Part shown: piece after piece, positions 1 through 14,600 of the stretch
How the letters are laid out: every line of letters begins with the position of its first letter
How positions within the stretch are numbered: the first letter of the stretch is position 1
Assembly (NCBI GenBank): GCA_022316685.1
Contig: JAKJHU010000082.1
Span: 3,782,001-3,846,000, forward strand
Direction of reading: 5' to 3'
DNA length: 64,000 nucleotides
DNA from: Progne subis subis
Lineage: Eukaryota; Chordata; Aves; Passeriformes; Hirundinidae
The notes under the pieces: model-generated
What the model was told of the DNA's origin: nothing
Seen by the model: only the letters and a program-made list of their open reading frames with translations
Database searches by the model: none
Program-made: the position numbers and the translations under genes

Positions 1-2626
<2,626 letters not shown>

Positions 2627-3230
2627 GGTTAACCCTCAGCCCCTTTATCTGAGCAGAAAAACCTGAGGATTTGGGCTGTTCCTGAGCCCTCTGGATCAGT
2701 GCAGCTCCCGGCTGAGCGAGGGTAGCTGTGAATGCAGGGTACTCCGGTGCTGTGTTGCCACAGGTGCATTCAGACTGGAGATCAGCATTGTCCTTTCGCT
2801 TTGTTCCATGTCTATGTTGGCAAGGACCCCCTGTATTGTGAGAGCAAAGAAAGGCCTTTTCCCAGTGGCTCAAATATTTGTTTCTTCCCTAATGCTTCCC
2901 CCCAGTCGGTAAATTTTCAACGTTTTTGTTTTTTAGCAGAAACACAGATGTGATTTTGTGTTTTTTTAGGAAATTCTAAAGGATGTGGAAACTTTTCTTG
3001 GTTCTCAGAAGGTTCAGTGATGGGCAGCATCAATTTCTGTGGTGTTTTTTGTTTATTTGTTTTACTGTTTGATCAGGACAGTGAATTTTACGGCTTCAAT
3101 ATTTTTCTATTATTGTTTAGTGTAAATTAAAAATATTTTTAATTAAAGTTGTGTGTTTTATAAACATAAGGTACATATCATGATTTTGTTAATGAGGACC
3201 TTTGTAATAAATAGATCCTGGAGATCTGGG
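2627..3230 (+). other. POLR2D: POLR2D 3' UTR
   Basis: Sequence after the stop codon, AT-rich in its distal half. It ends near one of several poly(A) signals. The exact cleavage site cannot be read from sequence, and a longer UTR reaching another AATAAA at 3792 is possible. Confidence 0.7.
3126..3211 (+). terminator. POLR2D: Candidate POLR2D poly(A) signals
   Basis: ATTAAA occurs at 3126-3131 and 3142-3147, and canonical AATAAA at 3206-3211. They lie 500-585 bases after the POLR2D stop in an AT-rich stretch. The 3206 copy is the best match to the canonical signal. Confidence 0.6.
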
Positions 3231-4420
3231 AACTCCAAGAGTGTAATAACCCAAGTACAGTTTAGGAGAGATCAGAGGTTGTCACTACGATCACAGTGAG
3301 AAAGCACTGGAGCAGCATCTTCCTCTCTGCTCCCCTGTTCTGTGCCAAGTGATTGCAGACACCCAATCTATGTCCTGCCACAGAAAGAAAAAGTTGAAGA
3401 AACCAAGTAATTTTGATGTTAACACAGCCAGGTATCCACCCCTGGAGGGATGGACTCCTTAACTAGGTTGTTAAGTGCCCTAATTCCGAGATGAAACCAA
3501 ACCATAAATAATGTGACACAGTGGGCTGGCTCCTGGTGCAGCCTGTGGGGAATCACACACCCAGTGTTACCAGAGCTCAGCTGCTGGGAGATTCACTAAT
3601 TGTTAGCTTTTAGTTGAAAGGAGTGTTCTTTTGTTTAGGATAAACTTCTTAAACCAGCCCGTTCAGGTCTTGTAATTTTACCACCATGGCAGAAAGAAGA
3701 AGAATTTTGCAGGAAAGAATGTTGGAACAAAGAGGCAGACACTATTTGTGATGATAAGCAATAGTCTCACTGATCTTGCAAAAGGGAGAGAAATAAAATA
3801 TTATTTCAGGTCCTACTAGAAATGTAACGCTGCTGTGCTGAGAGCTGTATTGGTGTGTGACAGCTGCTTGGGCTCAGCTCAGCTGGAGCATATTTCCTCA
3901 ACTAGATTTGTGTATGAGCTGGGGGGGCAGGGGCTCCTGCAAGCACGTCAACCACACTGCATCTGGAACCGACCACAGGAACTTTAACAGGGTCAGAATA
4001 ATTATAACTAAAGAAGAAAAACCAGGGTGGCAAATCTTTATTTTATAAAGCTTCGTGTCCGCTTTTGACACAGCATATGCTTCCCAGTAGCTGGTCCTAC
4101 TGAACCGGGTTTGGTCTGTAAAATGTTTCTGTTCAAGCAGTTTTAAGACATTTTCATCTAAACACACAGACTCTTAGGTCTTAATCACAACTAATTCAGG
4201 GAAAAAAAAGCCATTCTGTACCTATTTATCTGCATTTCTTTATTACTACTTGATGATGTCTTTGTAAGCACCTTTAGGACTATCGAGGAGTGTAACAGAC
4301 TGAATGATGTGTAAATGATCTCAGGGAGTTTCCATTATCATACACAAATAGATTTTTAGGAGCCTTGAGATTAGTAGGTTTTGCTTGTTTTGAAGCCCGG
4401 TAACGGGGACAGAGGAGAAC
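3231..4420. other. Intergenic spacer POLR2D-WDR33
   Basis: I see no exon, RNA gene or clear repeat here. There is another AATAAA at 3792-3797 that could serve an extended POLR2D transcript. Open frames up to 89 codons match nothing I recognise. Confidence 0.6.
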
Positions 4421-4421
4421 G

Positions 4422-4590
4422 GAATCACAGAATCAATTGGGTTTGAAAAGACCTCTGAGATCGAGGCCAACCTTTGAACAAACACTATGTCAGCTAGACC
4501 ATGGCACTAAGTGCAGTCTTTCCATAAACACCTCCAGAGACGGTGACTCCACCACCTCCCTGGGCAGCCCCTTCCAAAGGTATTTCTGGG
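4422..4590 (-). mobile_element. CR1 LINE 3' fragment, - orientation
   Basis: The sequence begins with aatcacagaatcaattgggt and continues with aagacctctgagatcgaggc, agctagaccatggcactaag, and gtgactccaccacctccctg then ggcagcccctt. This is the reverse complement of a CR1 3' end. It sits directly beside the GC-rich minisatellite and CpG island of WDR33. Confidence 0.88.
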
Positions 4591-4721
4591 AACCACACAA
4601 GGCGGACTGTGCTGTAGCGCCTGGGCGTTTGGTGAGCGTGAAGAGGACACGGCTGTACCCGCAAGCAGTAATCGCTCTGGCCGCCGGCAGTGCCCCTTTT
4701 GGCAAACTGGAGCCGGCCAGC

Positions 4722-5030
4722 CCGGGAGTGTCCGGGCGTGGGTCCCGGCAAGTGTCTGAGGGCAGGTCCGGGCCCGGCGGGTCCTGGGAAGGGTCTGAGG
4801 GCAGCTCCGGGCCCGGGATGTCCGGGCGCGGTTCCCGGCAAGTGTCTGAGGGCAGGTCCGGGCCCGGCGGGTCCTGGGAAGGGTCTGAGGGCAGGTCCGG
4901 GCCCGGGAGTGTCCGGGCGCGGGTCCCGGCAAGTGTCTGAGGGCAGGTCCAGACCCGGCCGATCCCGAGAAGTGTCTGAGGGCAGGTCCGAGCCCCGGAG
5001 TGCCCGGGCGTGTGTCCCGGGCCGGCGGCG
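4722..5030. repeat. GC-rich minisatellite upstream of WDR33
   Basis: The array is built from two related subunits of about 39 and 51 bases that alternate to give a 90-base dimer. The word agtgtctgagggcag recurs at 4751, 4841, 4932 and 4971. It is joined by ggtccgggcccggcgggtcc and a variant containing gtccgggcgcggttcccggc. The last copies are more diverged. The long GC-rich open frames on both strands here come from repeat periodicity, not from genes. Confidence 0.85.
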
Positions 5031-5289
5031 CTGACGGACCCTCAGCGACCCCTCCACACCCCGACAAGCAGCACGGCCCCCGACCGGGCCTTCTACGCAT
5101 GCGCGCAGCTCTGCGCGCCCCCGCCCTGTAATTGGTGCGCCGCCGGGGCGGGGCTCGCGGAAGCGGCGCGCGCCCCGCCCCCAGGCCGCGCGCGTGTCAC
5201 CGCCCGCGGCCCTTCAGGCGCGGCGCCTCCGTCCGCGCGCTCTGGCGTAGGGCGCGTGCGCGCTGGCGTGGGGCGCGTGCGCTGCTGGC

Positions 5290-5424
5290 GGGGGAGGCGG
5301 AGGGAAGATGGCGGGCGGCCGCGGGTCGTGAGGCGGCGGCGGAGCTTGCCGGGGCCATAAGGACGAGGCGGGCGGCGAGGTGTCCGTGGGGCGCGGAGTC
5401 CCGGTACGAGAGGCTGGCTGGGCG
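5290..5424 (+). other. WDR33: WDR33 exon 1, non-coding (5' UTR)
   Basis: The exon is inferred from the YY1-type element AAGATGGCGG, which typically sits just downstream of the start site, and from the strong donor GGGCG/gtgagt at 5424/5425. It must splice to the acceptor at 23357, because that exon carries the WDR33 start codon. An upstream ATG inside the YY1 motif (5308) opens a 7-codon frame that stops at 5329-5331. The exon start is an estimate, and a weaker donor at 5403 (CCCG/gtacga) is possible. Confidence 0.55.
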
Positions 5425-8400
5425 GTGAGTGCGGCGAGGTGTTGGGCTGGGCGGGTGAGCGGCCAGGGAAGCGCGGCCGCCTCCGCCATCTTTAGGCCGC
5501 GGCCCTGGAGCGGCGCGGCCGGGGCAGGGCGGGGGCTGCCGGCGGGAAGAGGGGGTAGCCCGTCCGGGGCGCCCTGGGGAGCAGCGAAAGCCGAGCTAGG
5601 GCCCAGCGCCGCGGCCGGGCCTCGTGGTGAGCTGTGCTCGAAGGCCGGGCCTGGGAGCGGCCAGCAGGGCCTCTGTGCTCTTTGCTGTACAGGTGTCTAG
5701 TGGTGGGACAGCAGGGCCCCTGGCCTCTTTGCTGCACAGGTGTCTGGTGGTGGCTTCGCCTGGGTCTCTCAATCCTGGCTTTTTAAACTTCTTTTAGTTT
5801 TATTGTTTTTTATTATTACTCTCTCCGCCTTGGGTCTAAGTGGAGATCGGGTTGTATTGCTTTGAAGTTAGGGCTAGCAAGCTCTAGCCGTTATGGACCG
5901 TGTTAGATACCTCAATTTTTTTTTATTTATGTAGTCCTTCACAAGGGTACTTCTCTGTGTATTAAGGAAAGAGAAGAAAAAGCCACAGACGTAGTATTTT
6001 AAGTTAGTATTTAAACTTCTCAGATGCCAAGTGAGATAACTGCATTTGCCAGTCTTAGAACTGTCTTAGTTCTGTAGGACTAATGAACATTGGTTAAAGG
6101 ATGGGACACCACTATTTTCGGTTTTCTTATGGAGCCTGAGAGAGCTGTGGCTCACGTTTTGTACTGTATAACGCTGTAGAACAGCGCTGTTGTTAGAGCG
6201 TGTTCCCTGCAATGCAATAACACGCAGCCGTGTGCAGCGGACGCTTTTGCTGGCACGGTGGAGGGGCTGATGGTCATGTGGTGTCACATTCCACTAATTG
6301 AGACTCATCAGCCTGTGCATGGGTAGCAAACCTAGGGGACATGTTCAACTTGAAAAAAGTATCTCAGCGGTTTTCTCTTGGACAGAGCTCATTAAACTTT
6401 CTGCCTTCTTAGAGGTGTGTGTTATTCCTCTCATGCTAAATGTTAGGAGCTGCTTTATTATGAGTAAATAGTTGTAGAATGTCAAATACAGTATTTTTTA
6501 ATATTAGCAGTAGCTTGAACACATCTGTCTGGCAGAATTATCATAGGTAAGTAGTTCTGCGCTCTACAAATCTTAAACCTGATTATATCCTTGCTTGCAG
6601 TTTGTGGGTACTATTTGGAAATGTTTTTCCATGTAGGCAGTAGTTCCTCATCTTTCTTGCAGTGTATTTTTATTCCTTTATGCTTAACTTATGCCCTGTC
6701 CTTCCTTTAAGAGAGGCAATATTGTGTGTCAGAGAGTTTATAGTATGCAAAAAGTATTGTTCCAAAATACTTCAGGATTCTCTGCTAAGTTCTTTTTCAA
6801 GTAAACTGACATTTGCTTCTCAGTGATTTGCTGCAATATTCTGCCATCGTTTTACTCTAAGAATATATAATTATTAAATGTGTTTCAAAAATCTGATTCT
6901 TAACATCTTGTTCAGTTATAATAGTTTTAATGAGAAAATCTGAAAACATGGATACTAAAACCAGATGAAAATATTGAAAGATTGCAGGGAGAAGAAAAGT
7001 TTAGAGCTGCAGAGAATGTTAGGTGTGAGCAGCTCGTAGTAGAGCTGCTGAAACCTTTTGACTCCAATATCAGTCACTACAAACAGTGACAGGTGTTCCC
7101 TGTTGCCCAAAGCGTTGCTCCTCCATTGAACCCTCAGAGCAGTAAATATTAGACTGTTGGGACTGCTGGAATTTAAAATTTCTCATTAGTTTTCTATTTG
7201 TGATATCAGCATGGGAAGTAAAAGCCTAATAATCCTACACTGTGCTTGAGATAGAGGTACTAGGAGTGCCTTCTGCTGCAGCAGAGAGACCTCCCCTGAG
7301 AGGGGGATAAGAAGTCTCCTGTTTTGTTCCCATCCCTAGCAGAGGAGTCTTCTGACTCACTTGAAACCGGTCATGGAGAAGACATTAGGCTGAGTAGTCA
7401 TATGGAAGGAATCCAGTTTAAATTTGTACTGGGGTGATTCCATGCAAAATATTTCATTTTGTGCATCTTCTGGCCAGGTATCTAGGGAATTTCAGGAGTT
7501 GATTCAGGAACACTGGGAATGAAAATTATTTTTGCCTTGTTCAGATAGAGGTTATAATTTAGAAGACTACTTGTAAAAACAAGCTAGAAGCTCTCTGCAG
7601 TATGTTTGTGAGTTTTACAAAATTTATTCTTTATTTCCCATGTTTACATTCCTGATACTGGATTATCTTGTTATTGGAAGTAAAAATACAGGTGTGTGGG
7701 CCTGGTTGGTGTAGTTAATACAGAAACTGAACATTGTTAGAGCTTGGTGGTGGGGAGGAGTTGTGCTGAGGGACTTTCAAAAGATGAAAACCGTAAGATA
7801 ACCTTGGGGTTTGCTTCTTAGCATAGAAAATATCCGAAGGCAAGGGCAGAGAAGTAGAGTTTTGATAGCTAACTGGTTTTGATCTGTGTTTTGCTAGTAA
7901 TTTTACTTCACTTTGGAGCATCCATGGTCCCCTATTTTCCAAATGGTGCTAAACTTCCAACAATCTGTTCTTGCTCACTAGTATTTAAAAAAAGCTACTC
8001 AGCATTTCATAATGTGACATCTGGTTCAACCTGCTCTCCACACTGAGGCTGGGTGTACCAGCCATGCTGTTGTGAAACCTGAAGTAGGGATTGGAGTGTA
8101 TATTTAGCAGGAGAGCAGCAAGCTGGCTCCTCTGGTGTGGTAATAGTACTTTTGTTAACACATTTGAGGCAGTGTGCTCGCAGTGATTCCAGGTCCTGCG
8201 TAGGGCTGTGCACTGATCAGGGGCTCAGCCTGCACAGCACACTGCGTGTGGAGGGGTACTGGAGACCAGGTTACTCACTGCTGTGAAACTCAGCTGATAC
8301 TGCTCCTGTTCTACCTGTGCCCCAAAGATGGGCTTCTGCTCTAAGCACTTTCACCAGTTGTGGCTTAGAAAAATCACATTTTCTCTTAACAGTAGAAGGA

Positions 8401-11400
8401 AAGAATCTCACAGTATTGAATGTCACTGTTGTGTAACCCTGATAAAGCTTGTGTTGTTTCGAACAATTATATATAAGTGTTCTTACACATATAGATAGAA
8501 TATGAAAAAGTGTGAGCAATTTTGCACATTCTTTAGACACAAATGAAAACATTTCTTCCTCTCTTACATATTGCTTCAAGTAACCCTGATACATTTTTTT
8601 CTATCAGTAAAAGAATTAGAACTTTATCTTCAACTTCATTTTTTCTTTAAATAGGATTTTTTTTCCATACACAGTTGTTAAATCTGAACAGTTGCAATTT
8701 TCTGTTCACTTTGTTAGTTGATTTTGATGTGAAGAACAATAACATGCCATATGAGCTCTTTGGTGCTATTTAATTAGTCTTCAGTATAATGAAGTATACT
8801 GGTTGAAAAAAAAAGTTCTATTAACTTTTGAAGCTTTGAAAATATTATCACTGTAGTTGTAAATTTTATTTAATCTAGAATTTGAGGTCCTTTTACATAA
8901 TTAAAGTTACAGTATTCTTCTGCCTGTTCAGAAGTTGATGCAGTGGTGCAGGCGGCTGTACAGGGGCATCCTTTCTGTGAGCAGAGATGGGATGTTTGTG
9001 TTTACTCTGACTCACTTTTCTGTTTTGGCCTGGCTGTTAAACATGGGTTCTGGAACCAGTGAGGTGGGAAAGAGAAGGTGGTGGCACATCCCTGTCTGCC
9101 ATAGCACTGACCTGGGCTGCACTGGGTGATGGTGATGAGCATGTTGAGAGGCAGCGCACATTGCTCTGATCTGACAGATCAGCTCTTCTGGAAATGCACC
9201 CCTAAATTACGGTCATGTCTGCAGTACCTAGTTTTAATTGGAAGCAGATGGTCACGAAGCTTGGAATTTAGGTGGCTCTTAGTCGCTCACTTGTGACTTT
9301 ACGAAAGTGAGTACCATGAAGTTCAGCAGTCTGGTGGGATAGGCCAAAAGCAGTTTTGCCACTAGAGCTATAGATATGTTGGCACTGATCAGTTCTTTAT
9401 AATATTGTTTTATATAATCCAGTATGAACACAGGGGTAGGTGAATTAATCCATGTTTCTGCAGTTTAAGCATTTGAGGATTCCTTTAAATCATTATCCCA
9501 GATCCAAACAAAACATTATACAAAAGATACTGTTAATGTGTCTTTTTTTTGAAAGGGCCAGAGACTGGATAACAAGGAGTCTTCAGCAGTTTATGGGTTT
9601 GGTATGGTTTTGTGTTCATGGTGCGGTTTTGGCAGCACAGTGACTTGTATTTTATTTACTGTTAGTTATTCATCTGCAGTTTTGGGTTTGATAGGAGTTG
9701 CACTTTGAGCTGGTTAAGCGGCACCACATCTCCAGCCAATGGAAGTGCTGGATTTACAGCCTGAAGGCTGTGGACCTGTGCATGGCATTGCCGACTGGTA
9801 ACTTCCCCTGCTTCTGATCCTTTGGTTTTCCTCCTGGGTCAGTGGAGTCATTCCCTGGCATTCTCAGTAGCAGCCTGACGGGCTGCTCTGAGGTTTGACC
9901 CATGTTAGCTAAAATGGTCTCGTTACACTGAGCAGTTTTTTAGGTGCATGTCCAGTGTGGTCATCAGATGTTTATGTTGGCTTGAAGGAGCGGTCATGGG
10001 AGGGAACGCACAGTTGGGGTCAAGCTGGGGCTGCTTTGGTTTTGGTCTCAGCAGTTTTAGTTTTGGGTTATCTCAGCAATTCAGTTCTGAGGTTCCCTCA
10101 GTAGCTGCACTTAAATTGTGTGGTCACAAGAAGCTACCCTTGTCCTCCTTCCCCCATCCCAGTAAAAATCATCACTTACCTTTGAAAATTTCTTCCTATT
10201 GGGCCGTGTTTATAAGCAAACCATTGCACCTCTTTGCAGAGGCTGGTGAAATGTTAGGATTCTACCACAAGAAAAATTGGGGATTGTGCAGAATTTCGGG
10301 GAGGAGGAGTGCAGACTGAATGAGTATGTTCATTCTGCAGTGTTTGCAATGTTTCTCAATTACAGAGTTTGGAGCTAAAATCATACTAGCATCAGTAATC
10401 AAACCATATTTTGCAATCTTTTTCTGTGGATAGATACAAATATTTTGGTCTCCTTAGCAAATCTAAACCTAATAAATGAAGTAGCTATTTCTAGTAATAT
10501 CTTTGTAGTCTCCTGACTAATGTAAGCCACAGCTGCTAAGCTTTCTGTGTAGTAAGACGAAAATACCAACCTAGAACTGGGGATGAATGTGCTGCTTTTG
10601 CAAGGAAAACCTGCTGATATTCTCAAGGCAGGAGATATGAAGTAGGAAAGAAATGCCAAGGGATTTTAGACTTTTGGCGTTCTCTTTTTTGGAGAATTCC
10701 AGCTTTCAGAACTGAAGCTCTCTGGTGATGTGCTGTCCTGCTGGATTGTGGCTCTCATGGGGAGCTTGATGACTCTTGTATCGGGGAGAATCTCACACTG
10801 AGCCCTTTGGCTTTGCGTAAGCTGGACTTTACTGAGAAATATATTGATACAGATGATGATCACATGCTTTTATTAAACTCGACTAAATGGCAAAAGCAAA
10901 GGCTGTTTATTAAAGAATTTAAATGTGTTTTTTTAGCAGAGTGTGTGTGTATATATATATGCATATATATTCATAACTGTATATAGGCATTTGCATGGCT
11001 CATAATCCACAAGCAAAGACCAGAAAACATTCCTGGAAAAAAATGGCTGTGATTCCAGTTAAAAGAAAGTGCATTTCTAATTCATTTTCAGTTGTATGAG
11101 ATGTGTGTGCATCACCCATGAATTTAGGAACTGTTCTAGTATTGAAAGTTTCTTATTATAGAAGAAATATCTAGATTGGTTATATTTGAAAATAGGTGAA
11201 TATTTCTGATAAGACTTAGGACTGCTCAAGCGATATCTACAATTTTATACACTGGGAGCTTGAAACTACAATAATTTTACTGTTTAATGTTTCCTACTGT
11301 AAGTTTGTTCCTCATGGGATTGAACAGTTTTTAGCCAAACCACCAGCAAACGGGGATTATGCATTAATCTTCCACACTGAACTGTGGCAAAAGAGTAGTT

Positions 11401-11572
11401 TGCATATATGCTAGACTTTGAAATATTAACTGAAGCAGGTAGTGAGAAGCTACAGTTCTGAAGATCTTCACATAAATAATCTGCAGTCAGAACCTTATTT
11501 GATCAAAATAGTCTTAGTGATGTTTTCTTTGACTGTTTCTTTAAGCAGGTGTTTGATCGGATTTGTTATTGT

Positions 11573-11655
11573 GGGGGGGGTTGTTTGTGTGAAGGGGGTT
11601 TTTTTGGTGGGTTTTTTTTGGGGTTTTTTTTGTTTGTTTTGTTGTTGTTGTTTTT
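11573..11655 (+). repeat. G/T-rich low-complexity tract
   Basis: A run of eight G is followed by further G runs of 5, 3 and 4 separated by T-rich spacers, and the tract ends in TTTG/TTG repeats. This is simple-sequence DNA inside WDR33 intron 1. Confidence 0.8.
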
Positions 11656-14600
11656 AACTCCTTGGCTTCGGCAGTAAGACAAAGATGGGGAGCATTGATA
11701 ATTAGCAGGGTTCATCAGCCTTGTTTAGCAGCATTGTGTGAGTCAATAATGTTTCAATTGTTTGCTGCAATTACACTACTTTTGCTTAACGATGTCTCTT
11801 CATTAGCTAAGTCTAGGCATAACAACTGTAGGTATTAATTTGCATATTTGGCTATAAACATAGTTGCTAATTCAGCTGCTCTGCTGTTGGAGCAGATAAC
11901 AAATTTCTGTCCTGGGTAAGTATGTGTGCATCTACTACATCTTTTTATGAAAAGAAAATAAAAAATCCCTTAAAATCTTGGATATTGTGAAGAAAATATT
12001 GTAGGGTAGTATGTTATAGGTGGTTTAGTCTGCAGTGTGGATGTACAGCTGTTTAGTCTCTTCTTTTCTTACACTGAATACATGAGCTGTGTAAATAACC
12101 TTGAGGTGCCCAGAAGGTGAGGACTCTGTTGCACAGTCTCCCCCTCTGGATGCAGATTAGGGTATGGACATTGGTGGTGAATGGATTTTAACATTAAAAT
12201 ATGCAGCGAAATAAAACGTTCTTTTATCTTGGAGTTTCTACTGGAGTATAAAGTCTCTCTTGCTAAGAGAAGTAGAAAAAGGATCTTTGAAAAACTTTGC
12301 TTTTAGTTGTTTTGGGGTTTTTTTTAACCTTCTTACACTTCTCACCATATAAATGCATATTTTTTCGCATGATCACACATGATAGCTCCATCTTCCTGCC
12401 TCCTGCTACCCCTTCCAGACTTCAATTGTGTGATTATAGAAACTTAGGACACTCTTCTGCCTTTATTTGGCCCAGAAACTGGTATGGCAAACTGCACTGC
12501 TCTGTCAGAAGATGGGCCTGGGTAACATTAAAAGGGGGAGAGAGAGCCAGGGAGTGAGCATTCCTGGGGCCATGAAGTAAAGATTTTCTTAATTCTCTTG
12601 ATGCGTCCAACTTCTCTTCTATGCAAAGGCAAATGTTGCAAGAGTTCTAGATAAGTTTGGTAATCATTTAACAGATAAGGATTGTGAAAAGTGAATCTTT
12701 ATAACATGTTACAACTCTTAGTAATTCTCAAGTTTTACTAAAAAGGCTTTGTCTTGTCAGGGTTGAATTTGCAACTCGTAGGGTCTCAGACACTCAACTG
12801 TCTTTAGTATATTAAAATGTATGTTTCTGTTCTCTAGTGTGAATGAGGAGAATTAAACTGTGGATAGATTACATGAACTTTCTTTTCTTAATCATCAGAA
12901 TTTCAGAAGGTTGTTTCTGAAGCAAAGACAATTTGCTGTGTTTCCCTACTTAAGTTTTGCTCTAGAAACTGCTGTAGTCCTTCTAGTCCTTTTCCCTTCC
13001 ACTGTTAATAAAATCCTCTCAAGAATTTTTTTGCAATTTCATGTCACTCTTTCTCCTCCTCTTTTGTTTGTCCCTTTCCATTCCATTATGTATCTAACAG
13101 TAGTGCTTGAGTCAAGAGGGACTTCAGGAATGGGTCACCAGGAACACCTGGAAATTAGCAAGGAGACCTGTAGAATTCTCCATGGGCAGGCAGAGCTCAT
13201 GGGTTTGTACGAGCTGCAGAAGGACTGGCTGCTCAGCAGGCTCCCAGAAGAGACCCAAGTGAATAGGAAACAGCCATGTCCTCACGAGAAGGGCCAACTG
13301 CACATTGAATGAAACTGGGAGGAGCATCTCACACAGACTCAGCTGTGACACTTGTTCACTAACTTTTGGTGTTACAAACCAGCTGAAGAGTGTCTTGATA
13401 TATTTAGGATTAGGCGCTTTTTTTTTTTCTTTTTTTTTTTCCCCTCCTTTTAAACTACTTTTCACATAATTTCTTTAGTATTTGTCATGGTATGTTTATT
13501 TGTTTCAAACATCACTCGTCAAGTTTTGTTTCCTGACAAAGTAGCAGCTCCAAGGTAAGGCAGCCCCAGTAATCACTTCAGTGTGAAAACCAAGCTGTGA
13601 ATCTACAGCTAGTTAAAATGGATTGCTGTTATCGCAGGGACTGACAATAAAAGACAGTTTAGGTTATAATGCAGGTCTTGATAAATGCAAAGCAGCTGTG
13701 GAGTCTTGTTTTGAGGAGGCTGAAATCTGATCTCCTCCCTTGCCCTAAACCCTAAGGTTCCTCCCCTAGAATACCCGATAAAACCCACCACCCTGCATCT
13801 TCTTCCTTTTCGTCCTCACCCCCCTGCGGCCCGGGGTAGTGGGGAATAAATGGATTCTTGAGCATCACAACAAAGACTCCTCTCATCTGTTTCACCTGCC
13901 TGTGGTTGTAAACTCCCTGGACACGATGCTGCCACACAATGCAAGAAGCAGCAAGTGGAAATAAAAGGGTATTTGGGAAGTTAGGAGGAAGAATGTTCTA
14001 TTAAAAAAAAAAAATACTATGAATAAACTTTAAGGTAAAACCAATTGGTAGTAGTAAAATCATAGCAGCAAACCAAATCCTGTCTCTTTTAGCGGAGGTG
14101 CAGTCTATCTCGTGTCCTGCTGGTTGCTTCCATGTTTGTTTTGAAGTACGGCTTAAGAAACTGTGGCTCACTGAGGTTGCTTTTGTGAGGTGCAGAAAGG
14201 CAGTGATTTCTGGCTGTGCCATTCATGAAAAGCGGTTTTCTCTGCTGTAGCCAGAGAGGTAAAGCAGGAGCTGTCTGAGTCCTGTGAACTGAAATATTTT
14301 GAGGGTTTTTTATAATGTACGTGAGCACATGATCCTGTAAATACATCTGCTTTGGAATGAGTCAAGGGTTCAGCTTCAGCATAAAATAAGGAACGTTTGT
14401 GATTTGATCATGAGGTATTTGTTGAGTACTAAAAATCCAAAATTTGGAGGAAGTGTTTAAAGAAGGTGTTAAAGTGTGTGTAACTTACATGCAGCTGAGC
14501 AGGCTCAACTGTTGAAGCTTGTCTCCAAGCTGTAACCGAGTCTTCCAGACTGGCTGTTTGAAGGTGTTCTCCCTTGGGATTTTGTCTTAAGTTTGCTCTC

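Larger units (their letters stand above)
4690..5640 (+). promoter_or_regulatory. WDR33: CpG-island promoter of WDR33
   Basis: The region is dense in GC and CpG in contrast to its AT-rich flanks. Visible elements are an NRF1-type palindrome CGCATGCGC at 5096-5104, an inverted CCAAT box (ATTGG) at 5131-5135, GC boxes GGGGCGGGGC at 5145 and CCCCGCCCCC at 5173, two GGCGCGTGCGC words in a 21-base tandem repeat at 5242-5283, and a YY1-type AAGATGGCGG at 5305-5314. There is no TATA box. This is the usual arrangement of a housekeeping promoter, and the start site is inferred to lie near 5290-5305. Confidence 0.8.

Noticed and set aside
4249..4305. TGATGAT ... CTGA pair in the intergenic spacer, considered for a C/D snoRNA
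   Set aside because: The boxes are only about 45 bases apart and the flanks are not complementary.
4437..5100. Long GC-rich open frames on both strands (up to 197 codons)
   Set aside because: They are made by the 39/51-base tandem repeats, the CR1 remnant and CpG-rich promoter DNA. Gly/Pro/Arg-only composition, no known domain, and overlapping frames on both strands argue against coding.
12860..13312. 150-codon open frame in intron 1
   Set aside because: It matches no family I know, lies in AT-rich intron, and has no poly(A) or promoter context. Chance is sufficient for one such frame in an intron of this size.
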